From Desulfomonilaceae bacterium (lineage in GTDB: Bacteria; Desulfobacterota; Desulfomonilia; Desulfomonilales; Desulfomonilaceae): a DNA stretch of 64,000 nucleotides. Both the position numbers and the translations under genes were made by a program. The notes under the pieces are model-generated. The model saw only the letters and a program-made list of their open reading frames with translations. It was not told where the DNA came from and did not search any database. The stretch is taken from NCBI GenBank assembly GCA_031082285.1, contig JAVHLK010000007.1, forward strand, positions 32,480-96,479, read 5' to 3'. Shown here piece by piece: positions 26,431-35,039 of this stretch (its first letter is position 1; every line of letters starts with the position of its first letter).

Positions 26431-27988
26431 GCCCATTACCATAGCTCTAGCCGGAAATCCCAATTCGGGCAAGACAACCATATTCAATGCGCTCACCGGA
26501 GCGCGGCAACACGTGGGAAACTGGCCCGGGGTAACTGTCGAGAAGAAGGAAGGTTCTACCTCCCATAACGGCAGAGTGGTTCACGTAGTGGATCTTCCGG
26601 GAACATATTCGCTGACCGCGCTTTCCGAGGATGAGATCGTGGCCCGGAATTTCGTCATGAAGGGCGATCCGGACGTGGTCGTGGACGTGGTGGACTCGGC
26701 AAACCTCGAGAGGAACCTCTATCTCGCGGTTCAATTAATGGAGATGGGCGTCAAGGTGGTGCTTGCTCTGAACATGATCGACGTAGCAAACGGCCGAGGA
26801 ATGAAAATCGATCATGAGCGGTTGGCTCGGTTACTCCGTGTGCCCATTGTTACCACAAACGGCAAGAAGGAAAAGGGTATCAAGCAGCTTCTCGAGGTGG
26901 CGGTGCAGGAGGCCGACAAACCTGCCGGCGATTACTCGGCCTCGCATGTGACGTATGGTCTTGAGGTGGAGGATGAACTCACCAAGATCGAGGAGAAGTT
27001 GGAGTCCGGCCCGACTCCCGAGGACCGCGTACCGACTCGATGGTTGGCCGTGAAACTTCTGGAAGGCGATGCCGAGGTGGAGAAACTCGTCGAGCAACGG
27101 TACGGTAACGACGGAGTGCTCGATCAGGCACGGAAAAGCCGATCCCATATCTCGGAAGTATTCGGCGACGGCGCGGATATCGCCGTGACCGATGGACGAT
27201 ACGGCTTCATTGCGGGCGCGGTGAAGGAGTCCGTGGTTGTTGACCGACTCGATCGGGTGTATCTGAGCGATAAGATCGACAACGTACTTACTCACCGACT
27301 CTTGGGGCCCGTCATTATGCTGCTCATCCTTTACGGCATCTACCAGTGCACCTTCGTGGGGAGCGAGCCTCTGGTCGGCTACTTCGAGGCCTTCTTCGCG
27401 CGGCTGAGCGGATTCGCGGCAGCGGCCATTCCTGAGGGTCTCATTCAGTCTCTGGTGGTCAGCGGTATGATTGACGGCGTGGGCGGCGTCATGGGTTTCG
27501 TGCCTCTGATTGCGTTCATGTTTTTCGCCATCGCAATACTTGAGGACACCGGGTACATGGCGCGTGTTGCCTTTATGTTGGATCGGGTTCTCAAGTCGTT
27601 CGGACTTCACGGTTCCTCGGTCCTGGCCCTGATGGTTTCAGGCGGGATCGCGGGCGGCTGCGCGGTCCCCGCAGTCATGGCTACCCGAACGTTGAGGGAG
27701 CCCAAGGAGCGGCTTGCGACCATTCTCGTGGCGCCTCTCATGAATTGCGGCGCCAAGCTCCCCGTGTACGCGTTGCTCATCGCGGCATTCTTCCCCGGCG
27801 ACAAGGCCTCAATGATGTTTGCGCTGACGCTCATCTCCTGGGGATTCGTGCTCGTCTCCGCGCGAGTTCTTCGTTCCACTCTGCTGGGGGGGCAGTCCGC
27901 GCCGTTCGTACTTGAGATGCCGCCCTATCGGGTGCCGACCGTCGCTCACGAGAGATCTTTTTCCATGCAAGCCGATCGAAGCCTGTAG
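26423..27988 (+). CDS. feoB: FeoB ferrous iron transporter, C-terminally truncated
   Basis: 521 residues with the G-domain motifs GNPNSGKTT, DLPGTYSL and NMID, the GDI region, and the first Gate half (SGMIDGVGGVMGFVPLIAFMFFAIAILEDTGYMARVAFMLDR, GGCAVPAVMATRTL). Homology to the second FeoB at 29004 stops just after PYRVPT; the last 15 residues (VAHERSFSMQADRSL) are unrelated. The second Gate half is missing. Nothing downstream in any frame restores it, so this is a real truncation rather than a single frameshift. Whether it is functional is doubtful. Confidence 0.88.
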   Translation: MSKPITIALAGNPNSGKTTIFNALTGARQHVGNWPGVTVEKKEGSTSHNGRVVHVVDLPGTYSLTALSEDEIVARNFVMKGDPDVVVDVVDSANLERNLYLAVQLMEMGVKVVLALNMIDVANGRGMKIDHERLARLLRVPIVTTNGKKEKGIKQLLEVAVQEADKPAGDYSASHVTYGLEVEDELTKIEEKLESGPTPEDRVPTRWLAVKLLEGDAEVEKLVEQRYGNDGVLDQARKSRSHISEVFGDGADIAVTDGRYGFIAGAVKESVVVDRLDRVYLSDKIDNVLTHRLLGPVIMLLILYGIYQCTFVGSEPLVGYFEAFFARLSGFAAAAIPEGLIQSLVVSGMIDGVGGVMGFVPLIAFMFFAIAILEDTGYMARVAFMLDRVLKSFGLHGSSVLALMVSGGIAGGCAVPAVMATRTLREPKERLATILVAPLMNCGAKLPVYALLIAAFFPGDKASMMFALTLISWGFVLVSARVLRSTLLGGQSAPFVLEMPPYRVPTVAHERSFSMQADRSL

Positions 27989-28017
27989 GTGAGCCTATTG
28001 TGCCGATCAGAAAAAGC

Positions 28018-28075
28018 TTGACAATGATCGAGCCCTCGAATAGAGTTCGAGCTGTCTATCAAAAAGAGACAGCTC
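28018..28075 (+). promoter_or_regulatory. Internal promoter plus inverted repeat upstream of feo operon 2
   Basis: TTGACA (28018-28023), 17-base spacer, TAGAGT (28041-28046), then GAGCTGTCT (28049-28057) and AGACAGCTC (28067-28075), a nine-bp inverted repeat placed at the start site. It could be an operator or a 5' hairpin. A further hairpin (28223-28238, GGGGCC/GGCCCC) sits directly before the GGAGG ribosome site of the next gene. Confidence 0.6.
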
Positions 28076-28250
28076 AATCTGCCGCCGTTTCAAGAAGGTA
28101 TGTGGCTCCGCAATCATGAAGCATGGAAAACACCGCATTGACAATGAGAAGCCGCGCCAATGTTTAGAGGTGGAAGAATCTATTTCCGGCGCGATGCCGG
28201 GAATATTGTGAAAGGACTGTAAGGGGCCTCAGGGCCCCGCGGAGGTTATC

Positions 28251-28469
28251 GTGTGGGATTTGGTCGTCGTGTGTGCAATCGTGTTTGGTGCTCTTGTGAT
28301 ACTGACGCTCCGGCTTGCAAACCTTTTCCGAGCCGATCGTGGGGACGGCGCGTGTGGCTGCAGCGGCAATTGCGGGACCTGCGCGTGCAGTATCGGAGAA
28401 ATCGACGGAGCCGCCGAGGGTTCCCAGGATACCGCCTCGAGGCCGAAGGCCCGCGTGAACAAAGCGTAA
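28251..28469 (+). CDS. FeoB-associated Cys-rich membrane protein
   Basis: 72 residues: one N-terminal membrane helix (VVVCAIVFGALVILTLRLANLF), then a cysteine cluster CGCSGNCGTCAC and a polar tail. This is the pattern of the small FeoB-associated Cys-rich proteins that sit beside feoB and may handle Fe(II) or an Fe-S cluster. GTG start with GGAGG five bases before. It precedes two feoA copies and a complete feoB. Confidence 0.85.
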   Translation: MWDLVVVCAIVFGALVILTLRLANLFRADRGDGACGCSGNCGTCACSIGEIDGAAEGSQDTASRPKARVNKA

Positions 28470-28500
28470 GCATAATCTTCTGAGGGAAAAGGAGCCGACA

Positions 28501-28746
28501 ATGTATGAGGACGCGGTGAGGCCGCTGAACGAGCTAAAACCGGGGCAAAAGGCTTTCGTTGTGGCCCTGATGGGAGGTCGCAGCTTTCAGACACGTCTGA
28601 TCGACATGGGCCTCAATGTGGGCAGCGCCGTGGAGCTTATTCGCACAGCCAACGTAAGGGGAGGGGGAGCTCTGGTGGCGGTTGGCGAAACGCGATTGGC
28701 CATCGGCAGCGGCATGGCCGGCAAGATACTGGTGGCCTCCGATTGA
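28501..28746 (+). CDS. feoA: FeoA-domain protein 2
   Basis: 81 residues, almost entirely the FeoA fold: LNELKPGQKAFVVALMGGRSFQTRLIDMGLNVGSAVELIRTANVRGGGALVAVGETRLAIGSGMAGKILV. AAGGAG precedes the ATG. This copy has the Ala/Gly-rich C-terminal strand typical of stand-alone FeoA and differs from copies 1 and 3. Confidence 0.9.
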   Translation: MYEDAVRPLNELKPGQKAFVVALMGGRSFQTRLIDMGLNVGSAVELIRTANVRGGGALVAVGETRLAIGSGMAGKILVASD

Positions 28747-28782
28747 GTCTAGGAGAAACGATCCAAGAGTATGGAGGACATT

Positions 28783-29007
28783 ATGACACTGGACGAATTG
28801 TTGCCCGGACAGGCATGTGTGGTGCGCGACGTTCACCTGGAAGGAGCCGTGCTTCAAAGACTCTTGGACATGGGTTTTGTCGAGGGCGCAAGGATCGAAG
28901 TCGTTCGCAACGCACCTCTGCTCGACCCGATTGACATTCGCATCCGCAACAATCTTATTGCCGTGAGGAGAAGCGAGGCCGGCGGTATCGAAGTGGAGCG
29001 GGTATGA
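28783..29007 (+). CDS. feoA: FeoA-domain protein 3
   Basis: About 74 residues (LDELLPGQACVVRDVHLEGAVLQRLLDMGFVEGARIEVVRNAPLLDPIDIRIRNNLIAVRRSEAGGIEVERV). It is closer to FeoA 1 in the DPI/DPV...LRR segment. ATG 28783 has GGAGG five bases upstream; ATG 28771 is also in frame. The stop overlaps the ATG of feoB 2 (ATGA), so the two are translationally coupled. Confidence 0.9.
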   Translation: MTLDELLPGQACVVRDVHLEGAVLQRLLDMGFVEGARIEVVRNAPLLDPIDIRIRNNLIAVRRSEAGGIEVERV

Positions 29008-31433
29008 AACAACAGGCCCGCGAAGTAACCGTTGCCCTAGCCGGGCAGCCCAACAGCGGTAAGTCGACCGTATTCAATATGCTCACGGGAGCGCGGCAAC
29101 ACGTGGCCAACTATCCGGGGGTAACAGTTGAGAAAAAGTGGGGAAGTTTTGCTACAACGACGCTTCGGGTCCGGCTGGTCGATCTACCCGGTACGTATAG
29201 TCTGACATCCTATACGCAGGAAGAGCGCATAGCACGGGACTTCATCCTCACGGAAAAACCCGAGGCCTTGGTGGCGGTTGTCGACGCCTCCAATCTCGAA
29301 CGAAGCCTTTACCTGGTTTTTCAGCTCCGGGAGATGGACATCCCGATAGTGCTGTGCCTGAACATGATGGATACCGCAAAATCCCGCGGCCTGGCGATCG
29401 ATCTCGAGGTCCTGGAACACGAATTGGACATGCCGGTGGTGCCGACGGTCGGCAAGAAGGGGCTCGGTAAAAGAGAATTGGTACATGCGGTAGAGCGCGC
29501 CGTCGGGCAATCGCCGAGGGCGCGCCGATACATTCGATATGATGCGGAGCTTGAATCGTTTCTTGAACGTCTGGACGCTCGGCTTGAAGAATCCCGGGCT
29601 TCCGTGGACTCCCTTCCTCGTCGCTGGTTGACGGTCAAATTGATGGAAAACGACGAGGAAGCGCGCAAGAGGTTGGTCGGCCGCCATGAGGTTGCCCGGG
29701 AGGGCAACGTGGGAGATCTTGTCGAATACGTGGATTTTCTGCGAAGAGAGTACATTGAGAGCTTTAAAAGGTCGCCGGAGAAAAGTATCGCTGCCGGCAG
29801 ATACCACGCTGCCGGCGAGATAGTCGCCAGGGCGATCGAAGGTCGGGATTTCGATCGGCGGAGCGTGACCGACCGGATCGATTCCATCGTACTCCAACCG
29901 ATCTTGGCGCCGATTATTCTCGCAGGCATACTGCTCACCTTTTACCAGGCTACCATGGTTTACGGGACCGTGTTGGCAGACCGTTTCTTCCCGGCATTGC
30001 AGGAGGGCAAGGAGATTATTGCCGGCCTGTTTGCCCCGACGCCGGATCTCATTCGAAGCGGTTTGTTGCAGGGCCTTGTTCTCGACGGGCTGGTGGGCGG
30101 CGTCATCGCGATCCTGTACTACGTCCCCATATTTCTGATCCTGTTCGGATGCATTGCGATATTGGAAGACAGCGGGTACATGCCCCGGATGGCCTTCATC
30201 ATGGACCGCATTTTGAGATCGTTCGGTCTTCACGGCCAATCCACGCTTCCGTTGATCCTCGGCGGCGTGGTTGTCGGCGGTTGCGCGGTACCCGGGGTCA
30301 TGGCAACGCGGGCCATGAAAGATGAGAAGGCGCGGCTCATCACCATTCTCATCATGCCGTTGATGAACTGCCTGGCCAAGATACCGTTCTACGTGCTTAT
30401 CGTGGGCTTGTTTTTTTCGGCGTACCAGGGATTGGTGTTGTTCGGCATCTCCCTTTTCGGTTTTTTTGTGGCACTCCTAATTGCAAAGCTGTTCAGCAGC
30501 TATCTGGTGCGCGGGGAATCGGCGCCGTTCGTCATGGAACTCCCCGCTTACCACGTGCCCACAATTCGCGGGGTCCTCTCGCGGGCGGTCGAACGTGTAT
30601 GGCTCTTCATAAGGAAGATCGTGACGATCGTGGCCGTTGTTATGGTTGGGGTCTGGTTTTTTGTTACCTTTCCGGGCATCGGATTCGAGCGCGAGATGCA
30701 CTACGACGCGCGACTCGCCGAAGCCGAAAAAGACCTGTACGACACTATCGCACCGTCCAATCGCTATGCAAGGTATTTGAGCGGCGACTCGCTGGTCGAT
30801 CTCATGCATTATCGGGACGGACTCAACGAAGCGCAGCGGAATGCCGGTGAAGACGCACACGAATTGAAAGAGGTCGAGCGAACATTTTCCACGCGCAATC
30901 CCGCGTTCTTCGCGCTCGCCAACAACGGCGTCACCGCGGACGGCATGATCGACCCCGCAGCACGAGAAGCGGCCTCGAAGCTGAAACGCTTCGAGCGTAA
31001 GGTGCGCGGGATCAAGAGGGAACGGCGCAAAGAAATCATCGATGCAAGCTGGGCCGGCCGTGTCGGTCGCTCACTGGAACCGGTGAGTATGTGGGCCGGG
31101 TTCAATTGGCGCATCAATATCGCCATCATAAGCTCCTTCGCGGCGAAGGAAAGTCTCGTGGGTACGTTGGGCACCATATACAGCTTTGAAGAGGGCTCGC
31201 AAGCCGGTACGCTGGAGCAATCGATCCGCAGAACGGAGTCCGGCTGGACCGTGTGGCACGGACTGGCCGTATTGGTTTTCGTTGCCCTTTTCCCTCCGTG
31301 CCTGGCAACCCTCATCATGATCAGGCATGAGACGCAGAGTACGGGATGGATGATCTTCGCGACGATCTATCCGATCGTTACGGGCTTCATTCTTGCCTGT
31401 CTGGTTTTTCAACTGGGTCCCCTGCTCATCTAA
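29004..31433 (+). CDS. feoB: FeoB ferrous iron transporter, full length
   Basis: 809 residues. G1 is GQPNSGKST, G3 DLPGTYSL and G4 NMMD; then come both Gate halves (GGCAVPGVMATRAM; NIAIISSFAAKESLVGTLGTIY) and a C-terminal membrane bundle. Between membrane segments at about residues 570-700 there is a charged helical insertion (YDARLAEAEKDLYDTI ... KLKRFERKVRGIKRERRKEI) larger than in the standard Escherichia coli protein. GTP-gated Fe(II) uptake across the inner membrane is the family function. It sits at the end of feoA-feoA-feoB. Confidence 0.95.
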   Translation: MKQQAREVTVALAGQPNSGKSTVFNMLTGARQHVANYPGVTVEKKWGSFATTTLRVRLVDLPGTYSLTSYTQEERIARDFILTEKPEALVAVVDASNLERSLYLVFQLREMDIPIVLCLNMMDTAKSRGLAIDLEVLEHELDMPVVPTVGKKGLGKRELVHAVERAVGQSPRARRYIRYDAELESFLERLDARLEESRASVDSLPRRWLTVKLMENDEEARKRLVGRHEVAREGNVGDLVEYVDFLRREYIESFKRSPEKSIAAGRYHAAGEIVARAIEGRDFDRRSVTDRIDSIVLQPILAPIILAGILLTFYQATMVYGTVLADRFFPALQEGKEIIAGLFAPTPDLIRSGLLQGLVLDGLVGGVIAILYYVPIFLILFGCIAILEDSGYMPRMAFIMDRILRSFGLHGQSTLPLILGGVVVGGCAVPGVMATRAMKDEKARLITILIMPLMNCLAKIPFYVLIVGLFFSAYQGLVLFGISLFGFFVALLIAKLFSSYLVRGESAPFVMELPAYHVPTIRGVLSRAVERVWLFIRKIVTIVAVVMVGVWFFVTFPGIGFEREMHYDARLAEAEKDLYDTIAPSNRYARYLSGDSLVDLMHYRDGLNEAQRNAGEDAHELKEVERTFSTRNPAFFALANNGVTADGMIDPAAREAASKLKRFERKVRGIKRERRKEIIDASWAGRVGRSLEPVSMWAGFNWRINIAIISSFAAKESLVGTLGTIYSFEEGSQAGTLEQSIRRTESGWTVWHGLAVLVFVALFPPCLATLIMIRHETQSTGWMIFATIYPIVTGFILACLVFQLGPLLI

Positions 31434-31463
31434 CCCATACGATCTCGCGGCGAGGAGTATTCC

Positions 31464-32117
31464 ATGTTGCAACGTTTTACCCTGATGGGCTCCCTCACGG
31501 CAATCATGCTCGTGTTTTCAATCCACTGCGCGTTTGCGCACAAACCTCTGCTGGCCGTTGAGGACAACAAGGACGGTACGATGTACATCGAGGCCGCTTT
31601 TTCAGACGGTTCGTCGGCCGCGGGTCACAAAATAGTCATCAAGGACGACGCGACCGGCAAAGTGTTGTCCGAACACCGGGTCGGGGAAGACGGTACCCTG
31701 GAACTACCCGTCCCGAAGGTGAAGCACACCGTCACGCTTGACGCAGGTGAGGGTCACAAGCTGACCGTAGAGGGACCGGCTCCGACTTCCGCAGAAGCGG
31801 TAAAGGTCGAGCCGAAGGAAGAAGGAAAACCTCCGGCTGTTCAACCGAAGCCTGCAGTGGAAGCGCCGTCCGGCGAGGAAACGGCACCAAAGGGCGCGCC
31901 TGCTCCCACCGCCGTTCCGGCACCCGCGGCCCCGGCGACCTATGCAGCTTCGACGGCCGTTATGAGTCCAGGTATGGTGAGAGCATTTGAAATGATGATG
32001 ATCACTCAAATCGTTACCGCGGTTGCCTTGATCGTCATCGTGTCGATCGTTGCATACTATGTCGGGTACACCATGGGGAGAAACTCCGGGGTATCCCGTC
32101 GAGGAAAGGAGGTGTAA
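31464..32117 (+). CDS. NikL-like secreted protein with C-terminal membrane anchor
   Basis: The signal peptide ends at FA-HKPLLAVE, so the mature chain begins with His. A domain like the NikL/CbiN-associated components follows (DGTMYIEAAFSDGSSAAGHKIVIKDDATGKVLSEHRVGEDGTLELPVPKVKHTVTLDAGEGHKL), then a Pro/Ala/Glu linker and one membrane helix (MMMITQIVTAVALIVIVSIVAYYVGYTMG). In nickel/cobalt systems such proteins accompany the transporter; here the neighbour is FeoB. A role in delivering metal at the outer face is inference. Confidence 0.7.
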   Translation: MLQRFTLMGSLTAIMLVFSIHCAFAHKPLLAVEDNKDGTMYIEAAFSDGSSAAGHKIVIKDDATGKVLSEHRVGEDGTLELPVPKVKHTVTLDAGEGHKLTVEGPAPTSAEAVKVEPKEEGKPPAVQPKPAVEAPSGEETAPKGAPAPTAVPAPAAPATYAASTAVMSPGMVRAFEMMMITQIVTAVALIVIVSIVAYYVGYTMGRNSGVSRRGKEV

Positions 32118-32367
32118 GCCCATCCGTATCCGGCCTCTATTAACTCTGTTTGTGGTGGAGGTCGACCGTGCCGGCCGGTGCTCCGCCACGAGTCCGTCCA
32201 CCGGCACACGGAATTCCGCAAAGCGGAAAGCCGACCCGTTTCGATTGAGATCGACCCGCATGCGACTCCACAGCTTGCGGATCGTGGTCCCAAACCGATG
32301 AGAGTTTACCGTATCACACCCGGTGATTCAATCCGAGATCGCCGGCATCCGCAACAAGGAGAGATTC

Positions 32368-33219
32368 ATGCATTTAAGCAAGACGTTTCGAATCATTCCC
32401 TTTGCCCTTATCGCTGCAGTGTTCGCGGCCGTGCCCGCGTTTGCCCATTTCCAGGTCCTCTACACGCCGAAATCGGCCCTCACTTCAGACGATTCAAGCA
32501 AAATCAACCTGCTTCTTGTCTTTACCCATCCGTTCGAAGCGGGACACACCATGAATATGGGAGAGGATGCATCCGGCAAGATACATCCTCCCAAGGCCTT
32601 CGGCGTCAAGCACAAGGGAGATAAGAACGACCTCCTTGCCGAGCTTAAACCGATAGCCTTCAAGAGCCTGTCGAACGACGGCAAAGGGTACGATCTCACG
32701 GATTTCAGGCTCAAAGGCATGGGTGACTTCGTATTCTACGTTGACCCGGGACCGTATTTCGAGAAATCCGAAGACTCCTACATTCAGCAATGTGCGAAGA
32801 CGATCGTGAACCGAGGAGGCGCGCCCACGGACTGGGACAAACCGGCAGGTCTTCCCGTAGAAATCGTGCCGCTCGACAAACCCTACGGACTGTGGACGGG
32901 AAACGTGTTTCGCGGAATTGTTGTCCGGAAACAAGGTGAACAATATGTTCCCGTGCCCGGCGCCGAGATCGAGGTGGAATACTTGAACCACGCGGTCAAA
33001 GGACATTCATTCGCAGAAAAGGCTGGCGTTGAGGCTCCTCAGGATGCGTTCGTCACGCAAACGATCCTCGCAGACGAGAACGGAAAGTTTACCTACGGCA
33101 TTCCCAGGGCAGGCTGGTGGGGATTCTGCGCATTGGGTGCCGGTGGAGAGTTGAAACACGAAGGAAAACCGCTTTCACTCGACGCCGTCATCTGGGTCCA
33201 GGCCCACGACATGAAGTAG
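32368..33219 (+). CDS. DUF4198-family secreted protein
   Basis: The signal peptide ends at AFA-HFQVLYTPKS, again exposing an N-terminal His. The body has the DUF4198 features: FTHPFEAGHTMNMG, a Tyr-rich FYVDPGPYFEKSEDSYIQQCAKT block, GLPVEIVPLDKPYGLWTGNVFRGIVVRKGEQ-like strands and a C-terminal WWGFCALGAGGE segment. AAGGAG precedes ATG 32368. The family often lies beside metal transporters (NikK-like), and here it follows feoB and a NikL-like gene. Confidence 0.78.
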   Translation: MHLSKTFRIIPFALIAAVFAAVPAFAHFQVLYTPKSALTSDDSSKINLLLVFTHPFEAGHTMNMGEDASGKIHPPKAFGVKHKGDKNDLLAELKPIAFKSLSNDGKGYDLTDFRLKGMGDFVFYVDPGPYFEKSEDSYIQQCAKTIVNRGGAPTDWDKPAGLPVEIVPLDKPYGLWTGNVFRGIVVRKQGEQYVPVPGAEIEVEYLNHAVKGHSFAEKAGVEAPQDAFVTQTILADENGKFTYGIPRAGWWGFCALGAGGELKHEGKPLSLDAVIWVQAHDMK

Positions 33220-33272
33220 ACGGTTTCGATCGTTCGATCGACAAAACACTCAAAAGGAAAGGAGTTGACGCT

Positions 33273-33503
33273 ATGGGATTGCTTCGCGATGATTTGCAGC
33301 ACCTCCGGACGGACATGGAACATGTCCACTCCGACATCGAACACCTGGAAAGGGATCTGGATCAATGCCAAGTTGATTGCGGCGGACAATTGGCGGAACT
33401 AAAAACCCATGTACGCGACCTGGACGCGCATCTGCATGATGTGCTGTCGCATGTGATGCATATCGAAGATCACGGTCGGGAAGAATCCGCCAAGACGGCT
33501 TAA
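33273..33503 (+). CDS. Small coiled-coil protein, last gene of the iron locus
   Basis: 76 residues, strongly acidic and helical, with regular Leu/Val heptads (LLRDDLQHLRTDMEHVHSDIEHLERDL, LKTHVRDLDAHLHDVLSHVMHI) and about ten His residues. AAAGGAG lies upstream. The His/Asp-rich helices could bind metal, which would suit the locus, but I know no family for it. Confidence 0.7.
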   Translation: MGLLRDDLQHLRTDMEHVHSDIEHLERDLDQCQVDCGGQLAELKTHVRDLDAHLHDVLSHVMHIEDHGREESAKTA

Positions 33504-33569
33504 GAAGAAAGTCCCTCGACGGTAAGAGCCTCGACCGGACAATCGACAAGAGCATATTCTGCACCCCTG

Positions 33570-33607
33570 CGGCTCAACGGGTTCGCATGCCCGAACCTGC
33601 TGAGCCG
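33570..33607. repeat. Strong interrupted hairpin
   Basis: CGGCTCA (33570-33576) pairs with TGAGCCG (33601-33607), and inside it GGTTCG (33580-33585) pairs with CGAACC (33592-33597), leaving a six-base loop. It lies about 70 bases after the last gene of the iron locus, without a T-run. Confidence 0.6.
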
Positions 33608-34107
33608 TCGTATCCCGGATCTTTCGGCGAGTGGACTTGGAACAAGTTGCCCAAATCGCCGACAGGGTCTGCATGCGTGTGTCGGGAGGTCAGTTAAAGG
33701 AATAAAGTGAGCGGCCCCTGAGAGCAACCCTTCTGGTGGAAGACCAATGCGGAAGTGGATGTCGGACTTTCAGAGGGGAACAGAGAGAATTGCTTGCCGA
33801 CACCACAAGGCGAGACTTCTTTTACCGCTTACGTGCAAGAGCCAATCAGAGGACTGACTGTCGCCCAAGACCGAGCCACTTACACTCAATGGCTTTGGAA
33901 CCTTTCAGGGTGTCCTCTTGACCAGCTTTGTTGCCCTCTCAACGTAGGGTGCAAAATGCGTCACACTTTTGTCGCCTAGGACACACAATACACCGGCCTA
34001 ACCGTGTTAAAGATCCGGATTGCCAGAAACCTTATATCTATCCAATGACTTACGGGTTAACGCACCGTGTGGCATGGCGATTGCATAAAAACAGGTCGGA
34101 GATCATC
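33608..34107. other. 500-base stretch with no recognisable gene
   Basis: Short frames exist on both strands but none has a convincing ribosome site or family resemblance. It separates the iron locus from the NifX-like gene group. Confidence 0.4.
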
Positions 34108-34365
34108 ATGAAGATCGCAATTCCCAATCATCAAGACCGTGTCGCGCCGGTGTGCGGCACGTGCAGAAACATACCGATCTTCACCCGGGACGAGACCGCA
34201 CAGGTAGTGGTAGCTGAGCAAGACCGGACCGCTGTATCCCGTCAAGGTAGGGCTCTTCGACTCAAAGAACGCGGGATCGATGTGTTGCACTCCGGGGCAA
34301 CAAGTTGCAGGGTTGAGGATCAGATCAATAGGGAAGGAATAGGGCTTGTCGCATGGTCGGCATGA
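34108..34365 (+). CDS. NifX/NifB-type dinitrogenase-cofactor-like protein, short
   Basis: 85 residues. The start MKIAIPNHQDRVAPVCGTCRNIPIF and the later LKERGIDVLHSGATSC follow the NifX/MTH1175-like pattern (beta strand, active loop, GVD-x-L-x-C/S-GA). The family is normally about 105-120 residues; this one stops right after the strand GIGLVAWSA, so the C-terminal helix is missing. It may be truncated or decaying. These proteins bind Fe-S or Fe-Mo clusters and commonly sit with DUF5320 and CxxC proteins, as here. Confidence 0.65.
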   Translation: MKIAIPNHQDRVAPVCGTCRNIPIFTRDETAQVVVAEQDRTAVSRQGRALRLKERGIDVLHSGATSCRVEDQINREGIGLVAWSA

Positions 34366-34534
34366 GGGATACCGACGATCCCAAATGCCTATATGGACGT
34401 GGCACCATCATGGACCCGGAATATGCAGTGCCGGGTACTCTCGTGTGCAGACGGCGTCGGCGGAGAAGACGAGGCCTAAGAGCCCCAATGCAAAGGAATC
34501 AGTGTGCAACACTGACCACAAAGGAGAGAAAATC

Positions 34535-34864
34535 ATGCCGGGTTTCGACAGAACAGGACCATATGGCGCGGGTCCCAGAACCGGATGGGGAATGGGTAGA
34601 TGCGGCGGGTACGCAGGTGAAGGCGGGCGCTTCGCGCGAGGAAGTCTTCGAGGAGTCGGACGCGGAGGGGCCCCATGGGGCGGAGGACGCGGAAGATGCT
34701 TCGGAGGCCGAGGCATGGGGTGGTACGGCGGAGTGCCCGCAGCAGGCTGGGCGCCGCCGTCACCGACAGAGGAAGCGGACGCTCTAAGAGCCGAACTCTC
34801 GGCGGCCGAGGGTGAGATTGCGGCAATGAAGGCTCGCCTGGAGGAGCTGGAGAGGAAGGAGTAA
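34535..34864 (+). CDS. DUF5320-family Gly/Arg-rich protein
   Basis: 109 residues beginning MPGFDRTGPYGAGPRTGWGMGRC, the hallmark of DUF5320 proteins. A Gly/Arg-rich middle follows, then a C-terminal coiled coil (EEADALRAELSAAEGEIAAMKARLEELERKE). AAGGAG precedes the ATG. These small proteins occur next to NifX-like and Mrp-type genes in anaerobes; function unknown. Confidence 0.85.
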   Translation: MPGFDRTGPYGAGPRTGWGMGRCGGYAGEGGRFARGSLRGVGRGGAPWGGGRGRCFGGRGMGWYGGVPAAGWAPPSPTEEADALRAELSAAEGEIAAMKARLEELERKE

Positions 34865-35039
34865 GGTGGGAGGATTCGGCGTGATCGCGGCGCATGGAGA
34901 GCGACCCGGACCATTCACTCGCCGAAGGCGCGAAATGCGGGTTTGCGTGTTCACGAACCGCACCGTCGAGCCGATTCGGAAACAATATGACACGGGCGTG
35001 GTAGATGCCCGACCAACATACGAAACGGACTGAGTCACA

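Noticed and set aside
33580..33597. tRNA T-arm-like GGTTCG...CGAACC
   Set aside because: No acceptor stem, anticodon arm or other tRNA features around it.
33500..33727. Minus-strand frame ending CPVEALTVEG, ferredoxin-like fragment
   Set aside because: Only one Cys and no CxxCxxC motif; too little to call a gene or remnant.
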